The translations under genes and the position numbers were made by a program. A model generated the notes under the pieces. It made no database searches, was not told the DNA's origin, and saw nothing but the letters and a program-made list of their open reading frames with translations. Below are positions 8,736-17,790 of a stretch of DNA of 64,000 nt, in pieces (the stretch's first letter is position 1; every line of letters begins with the position of its first letter). Source of the DNA: JBEKTY01 sp049515555 (lineage in GTDB: Bacteria; Planctomycetota; Planctomycetia; Pirellulales; Thermoguttaceae); assembly GCA_049515555.1 (NCBI GenBank), contig JBEKTY010000009.1:1-64000 (forward strand), read 5' to 3'.

Positions 8736-10031
8736 GTGTCCTCCCCCGCTATTCGAGTCCGGAACTTATCCAAGCAGTACCAGATTGGCGCGCGCCAGAA
8801 GGGCTACAAGACCTTCCGCGAGGCGATCATGGATGCGGCCGCCGCCCCCTTCCGCCGCTTCCGGCAACTCTCCGGTACCGCGTCGGACGAACAGCATGTC
8901 TGGGCCTTGAAGGACGTTTCATTCGACGTCGAGCCCGGGGAAGTGATCGGCATTATCGGCCGCAACGGCGCGGGCAAGAGCACGCTGCTAAAGGTGTTGA
9001 GCAAGATCACCGAGCCCACGGCCGGACGCGTCGAAATCTCTGGCCGTGTTGCGAGTCTACTGGAAGTTGGCACGGGCTTCCATCCCGAACTCACCGGCCG
9101 CGAGAACATCTTCCTCAACGGCGCCATCCTCGGCATGAGCCGCGCTGAGATCCGCAGCAAGTTCGACGAGATCGTCGAGTTCTCCGAAATCGGCAACTTC
9201 CTGGACACGCCAGTCAAGCGGTACTCCAGCGGTATGTACGTGCGTTTGGCGTTCGCCGTGGCGGCTCACCTGGAACCCGAGATCCTCATCGTGGACGAAG
9301 TCCTGGCCGTGGGCGACGCGGGTTTTCAGCGCAAGTGCCTCAGCAAGATGAACCGCGTTGCCCGTGGCGGACGGACGGTCCTGTTCGTGAGCCATAACAT
9401 GAATGCCATCCAGTCGCTGTGTTCGAGATGCGTTCACATCGACGGTGGACGTGTTCATAGAAGCGGCGACACCGAGGCAGTTGTCGGCGGCTACTTGGCG
9501 CAGATGCTGGAGAGTTCCGCTGAGGCAGATCTGTCGGCCCACAGCGGCCGCGTATCGGGTGCGCAGTCTGTGCTACGCTGGCTTGTGTTGTGCGATCGCT
9601 TGGGAGAACCTCGAAGTTCCTTCTCAATAGGGGACGACATCTACATCCGCGTGGAGGTTGAGCTTTCCGAACTGGTCGAAGACCCGGTGATCGGGATCGG
9701 TTTCAACTCTCTCACCGGCCGACACGTCGCCATCGCTGGCTCGTTCGACATCGCGACACGGTTGCCGCCCATCTCTGGGCGCTGCGCCATTACAGGCCGA
9801 ATTCCCGGGGTCATGCTGACACCGGGCGACTATTCTCTTGTTGTCGATCTTCGCCAGGGGACCAGGCGACTGGTGGACCGCGTTGAAGACGCCGCCAGGG
9901 TGGTCATCGAGCCTCGGGACATTTGGGGCACAGGGTGGCTGCCGGCAACCGAGAACCGCGCGTGGGTCTGTCAATCCTCTTGGAGAGTGGAGGGCGTCGA
10001 AGCACAAATAGATCTTACCGCCGTCCTCTGA
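8736..10031 (+). CDS. Polysaccharide ABC exporter ATPase with carbohydrate-binding tail (Wzt-like)
   Basis: 431 residues from a GTG start. The nucleotide-binding domain (about 1-250) has Walker A GRNGAGKST (near 74), signature YSSGMYVRLAFAVA (near 165), Walker B ILIVDEVLAVGD and the switch His in VLFVSHN. A C-terminal beta-rich domain (about 270-425) follows, as in Wzt proteins that recognise the finished glycan end. The N-terminal region has the longer insertion seen in TagH/Wzt exporters. With the upstream permease it exports the polymer across the inner membrane. Confidence 0.92.
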   Translation: MSSPAIRVRNLSKQYQIGARQKGYKTFREAIMDAAAAPFRRFRQLSGTASDEQHVWALKDVSFDVEPGEVIGIIGRNGAGKSTLLKVLSKITEPTAGRVEISGRVASLLEVGTGFHPELTGRENIFLNGAILGMSRAEIRSKFDEIVEFSEIGNFLDTPVKRYSSGMYVRLAFAVAAHLEPEILIVDEVLAVGDAGFQRKCLSKMNRVARGGRTVLFVSHNMNAIQSLCSRCVHIDGGRVHRSGDTEAVVGGYLAQMLESSAEADLSAHSGRVSGAQSVLRWLVLCDRLGEPRSSFSIGDDIYIRVEVELSELVEDPVIGIGFNSLTGRHVAIAGSFDIATRLPPISGRCAITGRIPGVMLTPGDYSLVVDLRQGTRRLVDRVEDAARVVIEPRDIWGTGWLPATENRAWVCQSSWRVEGVEAQIDLTAVL

Positions 10032-10068
10032 AGACAGAAGAGAATATCGCACACCACATCGCAGTTCC

Positions 10069-11163
10069 ATGACAATGCCCGAGCCAACTACTCTTGCAGT
10101 CGTCACCACCATCCAGCCGCCGACGCAATCGATGCGCGCCTTGGCTGGCGCCCTGACGGGTCACAACGGCCGCTTGATCGTGGTCGGCGACAAGAAAGGG
10201 CCGGCAAGCTACGAGCTTGAGGGCGTCGACTTCTGGCCTCTGGAAAGACAGTTAACGTCAGGCTTTCGTCTGGCGTCTTGCTTGCCGGTGGGTCATTACG
10301 GCCGCAAGAACGTGGGATACCTCGCCGCGATCTCCGCCGGGGCGGTATTCATCTACGAGACCGACGACGACAACGCCCCCCTGCCGGGCTGGCGCATACG
10401 CGATCAATTCGTGAAAGCCGCAAAGGCGCTCCAGCGGTGCGACTCCGACGACGGTCGCTGGGTGAACGTCTACCGGTATTTCACACGGGAAAACATCTGG
10501 CCGCGAGGGCTGCCGCTAGACGAGATCGGCTCGGCGCCAGCTCTCGGCCTTGAAGATTCGGAGGCCCGCTGGGCGCCGGTCCAGCAGGGGCTGGTCAACG
10601 GCAGCCCGGACGTGGACGCCATCTGGCGCCTGACGCAGGACCGGCCGCTGGAGTTCGACGGCTGCGGCAGTGTATACCTGGGCCCGGGCAACTGGTGCCC
10701 CTTCAACACGCAGAGCACCTGGTGGTGGCCGGCCGCATACCCGCTTATGTACGTGCCCAGCCATTGTTCGTTCCGCATGTGCGACATCTGGCGGGGTTTC
10801 GTGGCCCAACGGTGCCTATGGGAACTGGGGGCCGGGCTGTGTTTTCACGGGCCCGAAGTGGTGCAGGACCGCAATCAGCACAACCTCATGCGGGACTTCG
10901 AGGACGAAATCCCCGGCTACCACTTCAACAAGGGCTTCGGCACGCTCTTGAAGAGGCTCAGCCTCCGTCCCGGGCCGGACGAGGTGACCACCAACATGCG
11001 GCGGTGTTACGAGGCCTTGGTCGGCGACGGCCGTTTTCCCCGGGAAGAATTGGCCCTGGTGGACGCCTGGCTTGGCGATCTGGCCGGCCGGTGGTCCGCA
11101 GTAGGATCGGACGGTGTTGACGTGCGGCTGCCGCGCACCGCCCCATTGTCTTATGACAGTTAA
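10069..11163 (+). CDS. STELLO-like glycosyltransferase (DUF288)
   Basis: 364 residues. The N-terminus TLAVVTTIQPPTQSMRALAG, then VVGDKKGP, then YGRKNVGYLAAISAGAVFIYETDDDNAP (aspartate cluster near 100), match the DUF288/STELLO pattern, where the DDD run is the metal and nucleotide-sugar site. A tryptophan-rich segment (FNTQSTWWWPAAYPLMYVP) follows. The family is best known from plant Golgi proteins and scattered bacteria. It is soluble and inside the polysaccharide operon, so a role in decorating the glycan is inferred. The start could also be the ATG two codons downstream. Confidence 0.75.
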   Translation: MTMPEPTTLAVVTTIQPPTQSMRALAGALTGHNGRLIVVGDKKGPASYELEGVDFWPLERQLTSGFRLASCLPVGHYGRKNVGYLAAISAGAVFIYETDDDNAPLPGWRIRDQFVKAAKALQRCDSDDGRWVNVYRYFTRENIWPRGLPLDEIGSAPALGLEDSEARWAPVQQGLVNGSPDVDAIWRLTQDRPLEFDGCGSVYLGPGNWCPFNTQSTWWWPAAYPLMYVPSHCSFRMCDIWRGFVAQRCLWELGAGLCFHGPEVVQDRNQHNLMRDFEDEIPGYHFNKGFGTLLKRLSLRPGPDEVTTNMRRCYEALVGDGRFPREELALVDAWLGDLAGRWSAVGSDGVDVRLPRTAPLSYDS

Positions 11164-11173
11164 GGGCGCGCCT

Positions 11174-12181
11174 ATGCCGCTCACGACCACTACGACTGAT
11201 TCTCCTTACCCGCCAAGAGCAGCGCCGCCGGGCCCGGTGCCGCTAGGTCCATTGCCCGAGCGGCCGCTAGTCTCGATCATCGTCCCCAGCTACAACCAGG
11301 GGAAGTTCATCCGCGCGACCCTCGATTCGATCCTCCAACAGGATTACCGGCCCATCGAAATCCTGGTCATCGACGGCGCATCCAAGGATGAGACCGTCGA
11401 GGTGCTCAAGTCCTATGGCGCCATGCCCGAGTTGACCTGGGTGTCCGAACCGGACCGGGGGGTGGTGGATGCCGTGAACAAGGGCTTTGCCAAAGCACGC
11501 GGCAAGATTCTTGCGATTCAAAGCTCGGATGACTGTTATCTCCCGGGAACGTTGCGGCGGATCGTGCAGGAGCTTCAGCGCAATCCGTCGGTCGGATTGG
11601 TTTACGGCGACACGGTCAAAGTCGATGCCGAAGGGCGTGAACTCCTTCGATACACAATCGGACCGTATTCCTTGGAGAACCTGTTCCTGCTCAGGACGTG
11701 GATTCCGCAGCCCTCGGCCTTCTTCCGGCGTGAAATGCTGGAATCGCTGGGTGGTTGGGACGAGCGCATTCCTTACGCACCTGACACTGACTTGTGGGTT
11801 CGCATGGCGTTCCGAACCGAGGTCCGCAAGATCGACGATTACTTTTCCCAGCGGCGAGTCCACGACCAGCAGCGCGACACGCAGGCGCGGAGGATTGTCC
11901 AGGACTACACGCGGATGATCGAGCAGTCGGCGGATATTCGCAGCGCGCCGGCGTCAGTGCGGCGCGCCGCGTATGCGGGGAAGTGCTTGATTCGTTTGCG
12001 GTACAACGCTGCACGATCCGACTGGTACGCCGCCTGGAACCTGTTTTGGGCAGGAGTCTTCGACCGCCGTTGCTCGGACCTACGCGGCGTGATACGTCAT
12101 TTGTTCTATTCCCCGGTCCGTAGGCAGTTGTCGCGCGTGAAACGACTGTTGCTCGGGAAGTCGTTTCGCCGAATCGCTTGA
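11174..12181 (+). CDS. Glycosyltransferase family 2
   Basis: 335 residues from the ATG at 11174. After a proline-rich leader of about 30 residues the GT-A fold starts with PLVSIIVPSYNQGKFIRATLDSIL, then VIDGASKDET, the DxD-equivalent IQSSDDCYLPG (near 120) and WDERIPYAPDTDLWVRM as acceptor loop. The C-terminal 100 residues are basic and amphipathic, as in membrane-associated members. It lies 11 bases after the STELLO-like gene. Confidence 0.88.
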   Translation: MPLTTTTTDSPYPPRAAPPGPVPLGPLPERPLVSIIVPSYNQGKFIRATLDSILQQDYRPIEILVIDGASKDETVEVLKSYGAMPELTWVSEPDRGVVDAVNKGFAKARGKILAIQSSDDCYLPGTLRRIVQELQRNPSVGLVYGDTVKVDAEGRELLRYTIGPYSLENLFLLRTWIPQPSAFFRREMLESLGGWDERIPYAPDTDLWVRMAFRTEVRKIDDYFSQRRVHDQQRDTQARRIVQDYTRMIEQSADIRSAPASVRRAAYAGKCLIRLRYNAARSDWYAAWNLFWAGVFDRRCSDLRGVIRHLFYSPVRRQLSRVKRLLLGKSFRRIA

Positions 12182-12187
12182 TGCTTC

Positions 12188-13312
12188 ATGGCCAGTCGAG
12201 CTAAGATGAAAGAGCTTGCCGGAGTGGTGCTGAAGGACTTCGCGCGCTACGCAACGCGAATCTACAGACCGGGGCGCGACCGCCGGAGCAATCCTCCGTG
12301 GGTTTGGCTGCGCAATCGTCACGAGCGACTGACGCCCAACTCGTCGGGACCGGGGGTGCAGTGTGAGTGGATGTGGGGGAGCGAGTTGCACGCCTGCCAA
12401 GTCTTGCCGCTTTTGGGGCGCGCTTTGTTGGAAAGGGCAATGCGCGACTGGCCGATTCGTTTCGCACCTTCGCCGCAGGGCAGTTCTGGCCCGATGGTGT
12501 CATTTTTGTTCGCGCACGGCGGCTACGATCGGTTGCCGCAACTTAGGCAGGTTATCCGATCGGTATTCGCACAGCGCGGCGTCCGGGTCGAGTGTGTTGT
12601 CGCCGATATGTCACCCGAGTCGGTCGCCGCCGACTTGCCGGCCGGGGCAAAGCATCTGCGGATCGCCACGGATCGTCTTCCACCGGGATGGTACAAATCG
12701 TGGGCCTTCAACCTTGCCGCCCGAGCTGCAACGGGCGACGTTCTCGTGTTCCACGACGGTGACGTGTGCGTGCCTATGGACTATGCGGCCGAAGTTGCGC
12801 GGGTAGTCCTTAAGGAAGGGTACGACGTCGCATCGATCCAGCGATTCCTATTTTACTTCGACGAGGCGTCGACGCAGATGGTTAACTGGGAGGCCTTCAT
12901 TCTTCCCGGGATCACGCCCACGCGAGTGCTTCAGAATTGGAAAGGCGGCACGATTGCTCTTGCCAGCAAGACGTTCTTCGAACTTGGAGGGTTTGATGAG
13001 GGGTTCGTCGATTGGGGAGGAGAGGACGACGAGTTCTTCGATCGCTGCCGATTGCGACGGCATTGCCGGTACGGCTACGTCCCCTTCGTCCACCTGTACC
13101 ATCCGCCCCAACCGGACCGCCGCGCGCCGGACAATGTCAATGTGGCCCGAGCCCTGCCTATGCGGCTTGCTATTAGCCCGATCGAACGCATTGCCGAACT
13201 GCGGGAAAGGGCCTGGGGGAACGCGGATGGCCCGGCACCAGCGTCGAGCTACAAAGACATGTTCAAGTCGGGGCGATGCGTTCGGGTAGTCTCGTTCGAC
13301 GAGCCGCGCTGA
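12188..13312 (+). CDS. Glycosyltransferase family 2 with galactosyltransferase-type C-terminus
   Basis: 374 residues. The GT-A core starts late (near residue 98: SGPMVSFLFAHGGYDRLPQL), with the donor-metal motif VLVFHDGDVCVP (near 180) and a C-terminal acceptor motif LGGFDEGFVDWGGEDDEFFDRC (near 265), the GGxDE...WGxED pattern of galactosyl/GalNAc transferases. The first 95 residues are basic and unassigned. The gene sits 7 bases after the previous one. Confidence 0.85.
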   Translation: MASRAKMKELAGVVLKDFARYATRIYRPGRDRRSNPPWVWLRNRHERLTPNSSGPGVQCEWMWGSELHACQVLPLLGRALLERAMRDWPIRFAPSPQGSSGPMVSFLFAHGGYDRLPQLRQVIRSVFAQRGVRVECVVADMSPESVAADLPAGAKHLRIATDRLPPGWYKSWAFNLAARAATGDVLVFHDGDVCVPMDYAAEVARVVLKEGYDVASIQRFLFYFDEASTQMVNWEAFILPGITPTRVLQNWKGGTIALASKTFFELGGFDEGFVDWGGEDDEFFDRCRLRRHCRYGYVPFVHLYHPPQPDRRAPDNVNVARALPMRLAISPIERIAELRERAWGNADGPAPASSYKDMFKSGRCVRVVSFDEPR

Positions 13313-13333
13313 TACGCTCGGGAGGGTTTGACG

Positions 13334-15139
13334 ATGTGTGGTGTGTTCGGATATGTCGGAGGAGCTTTTTCGGAGCGGGTAAAGCAATGCGCACGCACCT
13401 TGGCACATCGTGGTCCGGACGCTTTCGGAGACTACCTTGAGCCCGACCAAAACGTCTACTTGGCTCATTGCCGGCTGTCGATCATCGACCTGTCAGATCG
13501 CTCCCGGCAGCCTATGGCCAGTCCGGATACTCGGCTGCAACTGGTATTTAACGGCGAGGTTTACAACTACCTGGAACTGAAAGAGCAACTCGCGACGCTG
13601 GGATGTCAATTCCGGACAACGAGCGACACCGAGGTCGTCCTGCACGCCTATCGTATCTGGGGCCCGGCGTGTCTGGATCGCTTGGTCGGCATGTTTGCGT
13701 TCGCGATTTGGGACCGGGACAATCGGCGATTGTTTCTAGCCCGTGACCGGCTGGGGATCAAGCCCCTGTATATCGCGCGGGGCGAAGGCTTCTTTGCGTT
13801 CGCCTCGGAGGCGAAGGCACTGCTGGATCTCCCCGGATTCTCGCGGTCCATCAACCAGCATGGACTGGTCACGTTCCTTTTGTACAGCTACGTCATCGGC
13901 AGGGAATCGATCTGGCAGGGGATCGAGCGTTTGCCGCCCGGGCAATGTCTGACGCTGAACGTCGATTCAAGAGAGGAACGGCGGGCCACTTACTGGGAAC
14001 TTAAGCCTTCGTCCGAGCCTTGTTCTTTGGAGGCTGGTCTGGAGAGGCTCGATGAGTTGCTGAACAAGGTCATATCGGACCACCTTATCGCCGACGTTCC
14101 CATAGGCGTGCTTCTGAGTGGCGGGCTGGACTCCGGCCTGATCGCGGCGCATGTCGGTCGGTCGCACCCGCAGACGGCGTCGTACTCGATGGGATTTGCC
14201 GACTGGGAGCAGAACGAACTTGGGCATGCCAAGTCTACGGCGACGCACGTCGGCCTCCCGAATACCGCCTTTGTCCTTGATAAAGCGGACTTCGTCGACG
14301 TGCAGCGGACGCTTGACATTTTCGACGAACCGCTGGGGGACACCGCGATCTTCCCAACCGAATACGTTTGTCGCATGGCGCGTCGTCACGTCAAGGTTGC
14401 GCTTTCCGGTGACGGAGGTGATGAGTTGTTCGGGGGGTATCAGTGGTACTTGCATCTGGAAGCAAATCCGATCCGGCGGCGATTGTCCTTCTTTGTCGAA
14501 TCCGTCCGGCGTGCCATCGGGCTGGGCCGTTCTTGGCCGAGCGGCTGTTCCGGACAGATGGAGTACCACCGTTTGCTCACGTCCCCGTCGTTTTCCACTG
14601 ACGAGATCCGAGACCTTTTCCCCTGGATCGACCCTGGTCTGTGTGCCGAAGTGCAGGATGAGTCGAGGCTTAGCCTCGATAGAAAGGCCGGCAAATACAA
14701 GCAATGGCAATGCTTAGATGCGGCAACCTACCTGGTCGACAACAACCTGTTACGAGTCGACCGGGCATCGATGGCGCACGGTCTGGAAGTGCGCGTGCCA
14801 TTCGTCGACCACCGTCTTGCCGAGTTCGCTTTTTCGTTGCCAGATCGTCTTTGCGTGGACGGGAAGCAGACGAAGACGCTGATTCGGGCTGCAGCTCTTC
14901 GTTGCCTACCGGTGGAAACGAGTACCCGACGGAAACAGGGGTTTTCGTTTCCTATCTACCGACTGTGGTCCCTCGATCGGATGATAGACTCAGTGCGAAA
15001 AGGTGCCTTGATGCGTGAAGGAATCATCTCCTCTGCGGGCGTCTATCGGCTGCTAAGCGAACTGCGAAGCGATAACCGATCGTACCAGATTTGGCTGCTT
15101 GCCGTCCTGGAGCATTGGTGCCGGCGATGGTGGCGGTAG
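13334..15139 (+). CDS. asnB: Asparagine synthase-type glutamine amidotransferase
   Basis: 601 residues from the ATG at 13334, chosen because the mature protein must begin with Cys (MCGVFGY) and GGAGG lies about 10 bases upstream. The N-terminal class II glutaminase half has LAHRGPDAFGDY and FNGEVYNYLEL. The synthetase half has the ATP PPi-loop LLSGGLDSGLIAAH (near 258) and LSGDGGDELFGGY. Copies in polysaccharide loci probably amidate a sugar acid or a precursor rather than supply asparagine; that is inference. Length agrees with AsnB. Confidence 0.92.
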   Translation: MCGVFGYVGGAFSERVKQCARTLAHRGPDAFGDYLEPDQNVYLAHCRLSIIDLSDRSRQPMASPDTRLQLVFNGEVYNYLELKEQLATLGCQFRTTSDTEVVLHAYRIWGPACLDRLVGMFAFAIWDRDNRRLFLARDRLGIKPLYIARGEGFFAFASEAKALLDLPGFSRSINQHGLVTFLLYSYVIGRESIWQGIERLPPGQCLTLNVDSREERRATYWELKPSSEPCSLEAGLERLDELLNKVISDHLIADVPIGVLLSGGLDSGLIAAHVGRSHPQTASYSMGFADWEQNELGHAKSTATHVGLPNTAFVLDKADFVDVQRTLDIFDEPLGDTAIFPTEYVCRMARRHVKVALSGDGGDELFGGYQWYLHLEANPIRRRLSFFVESVRRAIGLGRSWPSGCSGQMEYHRLLTSPSFSTDEIRDLFPWIDPGLCAEVQDESRLSLDRKAGKYKQWQCLDAATYLVDNNLLRVDRASMAHGLEVRVPFVDHRLAEFAFSLPDRLCVDGKQTKTLIRAAALRCLPVETSTRRKQGFSFPIYRLWSLDRMIDSVRKGALMREGIISSAGVYRLLSELRSDNRSYQIWLLAVLEHWCRRWWR

Positions 15140-15186
15140 GCAACATGGGAGGCATCGAGGGCCAGTCAAGGGTGATCCTGCCAACA

Positions 15187-15939
15187 ATGAAGGCCGTTTT
15201 GAAGCGAGTGATTCCTCTACGGCTGCGGCCGGCCTTCCGACGCTTCTGGAATCGGACGAGATATGCAGGCTTTGCGAGGTACTGCCCGGTATGTTCTAGC
15301 CACCTGCTCCGGTTCGTCCCGCATGGGGTGCCTGAGGAGGCGGAGGCCGTCTGTCCAGTCTGTCGCTGCAAGGCGCCACATCGTCTCGCCTGCCTGTATT
15401 TCAAGTCGAATCCCCAACTGTTCCGCCCCGGGGGACTCATGCTACACATCGCCCCCGAGCCGGAGTTAGGACGCCGGCTACGAGAGTGGGCAGAAAGCAA
15501 CGGGATGGCATACCGCTGTGGATGCATCACTGCGACAGGCGACCGGTATTTCGATATTCAGAGCCTTCCGTTCGCAACTGGCTCTATCGACCTGATATAC
15601 TGCTGTCATGTGCTGAACTGTATGCAAGAGGACCGCGCGGGAATGCGGGAACTACTCCGAGTTCTGCGCGCTCAGGGGACCGCTCTCCTACAGGTGCCGG
15701 CATTTCACACGGGCAAAACGACCCTGGAAACCTACTCCCTCGAGGATCGGCTACGCACGTTCTACGATGAAGGCATCTATCGCTGCTATACCGACGCGGA
15801 CTACGTGCATCGGCTATCAGCGGCGGGGTTCTGCGTGCGACACTTTCGGGCAGAGGGCTTTGCGCCGGCGGAAATTCGGCGGTATTCGTTGAAACGCGAA
15901 GTCCTTCACATTTGCACGAAGCCGTGTCTCTCAGCTTGA
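15187..15939 (+). CDS. SAM-dependent methyltransferase with zinc-ribbon N-terminus
   Basis: 250 residues from the ATG at 15187 (an ATG at 15145 is possible). Two CxxC pairs, YCPVCSSHL and VCPVCRCKAPHR, form a likely zinc ribbon (about 35-65). A class I methyltransferase-like region follows, with MLHIAPEPELGRRLRE, an acidic strand DRYFDIQSLPFATGSIDLIYC and a late VLRAQGTALLQVP. It probably methylates a sugar or an end group of the glycan. The stop lies inside the next gene. Confidence 0.72.
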   Translation: MKAVLKRVIPLRLRPAFRRFWNRTRYAGFARYCPVCSSHLLRFVPHGVPEEAEAVCPVCRCKAPHRLACLYFKSNPQLFRPGGLMLHIAPEPELGRRLREWAESNGMAYRCGCITATGDRYFDIQSLPFATGSIDLIYCCHVLNCMQEDRAGMRELLRVLRAQGTALLQVPAFHTGKTTLETYSLEDRLRTFYDEGIYRCYTDADYVHRLSAAGFCVRHFRAEGFAPAEIRRYSLKREVLHICTKPCLSA

Positions 15940-16775
15940 TATCGCTCAGCTTCGATGACGCGCTCGACCAGCACCTCGACCACGCCCTGCCCGTCATGGA
16001 AAAACACGGGCTGGTGGGGACGTTCTACACGCACCTTGCTGCGCCTGCCTTCGGTCGGCGCACGGATGAATGGCGCGACGCCGCACGGCGGGGCCACGAA
16101 CTCGGCAACCACACGATCTTCCACCCCGCCGACGCCCGCAAACCGTGGGTCCGTGAAGGGAACGCCATCGACCGCTACTCTGTAGATCGTATGCGGATGG
16201 AACTTGAGACGGCTAATCAACTCCTTCGGGCAATCGACGGCCAGACGGAGCGCACCTTCGCCTACCCCTGCTCGAATCCGATCGTCGGCCGCCGCGGAGT
16301 CGCGAAATCGCTCCTGTTCAAATGGGGCTTCGAGTTCACGCGATTACCTGGCCTGGTGGACCGCCTCCATCTTGACTTTGGTTCCACGCAGACCAGTTAC
16401 GTCCCCGTGGTCGGCGACCTGTTTGTTGCCGGCCGCGGCGGCGGCCTGACCCCGGATTCTCCGGTCCCGCCTTTGGAAACATTCAATAAGGCATGTCTCC
16501 CCAGCGTCGCGGTGGATGGATGGACGCTCGACGGCCTTGCCGGCTTTGTCAGGCGGGCCATCGCCGCCGAAACATGGGCCATCCTGCAATTTCACGGCGT
16601 TGGCGGCGGCCATCGTTTGGATTGCAATATGGCCGTGTTCCACGACTTCATTGCCTGGTTGGCCGATCACTGCGCCGACCGTGTGGTTACCGTGGTGGAT
16701 GGCGCACGCAGGGTATGGAAGCTGGAGCGGCCTACGCCCGTTTCGTCACCTCGGAAGGACGAGTCCTATGCGTGA
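15924..16775 (+). CDS. Polysaccharide deacetylase family protein
   Basis: About 283 residues from the GTG at 15924 (a TTG at 15912 is also possible), overlapping the previous stop. The NodB-homology pattern is present: LSFDDALDQHLDHALPVMEKHGLVGTFY with the metal Asp pair in SFDD, and the His motif HELGNHTIFHP (H-x3-H near residue 70), then TFAYPCSNP. It would remove N- or O-acetyl groups, outside the membrane if exported, although no signal peptide is seen. It overlaps the next glycosyltransferase by 8 bases. Confidence 0.86.
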   Translation: MSLSLISLSFDDALDQHLDHALPVMEKHGLVGTFYTHLAAPAFGRRTDEWRDAARRGHELGNHTIFHPADARKPWVREGNAIDRYSVDRMRMELETANQLLRAIDGQTERTFAYPCSNPIVGRRGVAKSLLFKWGFEFTRLPGLVDRLHLDFGSTQTSYVPVVGDLFVAGRGGGLTPDSPVPPLETFNKACLPSVAVDGWTLDGLAGFVRRAIAAETWAILQFHGVGGGHRLDCNMAVFHDFIAWLADHCADRVVTVVDGARRVWKLERPTPVSSPRKDESYA

Positions 16776-17790
16776 AGCGATCGCTTCTCTGGTTTCCACG
16801 ATCATCCCGGCTTACAATCGGCCTGAGATGCTGCGTGAAGCGGTGGCGAGCGTCTTGGCCCAGACTTACCGCCCGATCGAGGTGATCGTGGTGGACGACG
16901 GGTCCACGGACGACACGCCGCGAGTTGTGGAGGATCTGTCGCGGCGGCATCCTGAAGTGGTTCTGCTTTGCGAGAAACACGCTGGCCCGGGGCCCACGCG
17001 CGAGGCGGGACGCCAGGCAGCCGCGGGCGAATTCATCCAGTACCTTGATAGCGACGACCTCCTCCGCCCGCGGAAGTTCGAGATCCAGGTTGCGGCACTA
17101 CGCGAGCATCCGGAGTGTGGGGCGGCGTACGGGTACATTTGCGTCCACCCCTTCGATCAGCCGCCCAAGGAACGGCCCTTCAAAGGCTCTGGCGAGACGC
17201 GCGAAACATTGTTCCCCTGGATCTTGGCCGATCGCTGGTGGAATACCGACGCCCCGCTGTTCCGCCGCTCCGTCTGCGACGCCGCGGGCCCGTGGACCGA
17301 CTTGCGCTGGTCGCAAGACTGGGAGTACGATGGCCGTATTGGAAGCCTCGGGACGAAGCTGGTACATTGCAAAGAGTGGGTATGTGACGAGCGCCATCAC
17401 GCGGGTTTGCGCCAGACAACGCCTGCCGACTGGCTCGAACCGGAGCGGCTGCTTGCCCGCAAACGGTTCCTGGAACTTATGCTGGGCCACGCGGAACGTG
17501 CCGGGGTGGCCGCGGAGATGCCGCATCGCAAGCACTTCACCCGTTGGGTCTTTGCCACCGCGCGTCAGTGTGCTGCCGCGGGCATGGCGGCCGAGGCCCG
17601 CCAGTGCATGGAGTTGGCGGAGCGCAGCGCCGGCGGTTGCCGCGAGGCCCGACGCTATTTCGGCCTGTATCGGTTCTTATGTACAACGGTGGGGAGCCGA
17701 TGCACGGGCAGCATGCTGCATTGGGCAGAAAAGATGAAGAACCCCGGTCGCCTGACGCTTGAGCAATCCTTCGCGAGGGACCTGAAGTGA
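16768..17790 (+). CDS. Glycosyltransferase family 2
   Basis: 340 residues from the ATG at 16768. The GT-A signature is clear: SLVSTIIPAYNRPEMLREAVASVLAQTYRPIEVIVVDDGSTDDT, then EFIQYLDSDDLLRP (DxD near 95) and RRSVCDAAGPWTDLRWSQDWEYDGR. The C-terminal 90 residues are helical and alanine/arginine-rich. Its stop overlaps the next start in GTGA, indicating one operon. Confidence 0.9.
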   Translation: MREAIASLVSTIIPAYNRPEMLREAVASVLAQTYRPIEVIVVDDGSTDDTPRVVEDLSRRHPEVVLLCEKHAGPGPTREAGRQAAAGEFIQYLDSDDLLRPRKFEIQVAALREHPECGAAYGYICVHPFDQPPKERPFKGSGETRETLFPWILADRWWNTDAPLFRRSVCDAAGPWTDLRWSQDWEYDGRIGSLGTKLVHCKEWVCDERHHAGLRQTTPADWLEPERLLARKRFLELMLGHAERAGVAAEMPHRKHFTRWVFATARQCAAAGMAAEARQCMELAERSAGGCREARRYFGLYRFLCTTVGSRCTGSMLHWAEKMKNPGRLTLEQSFARDLK

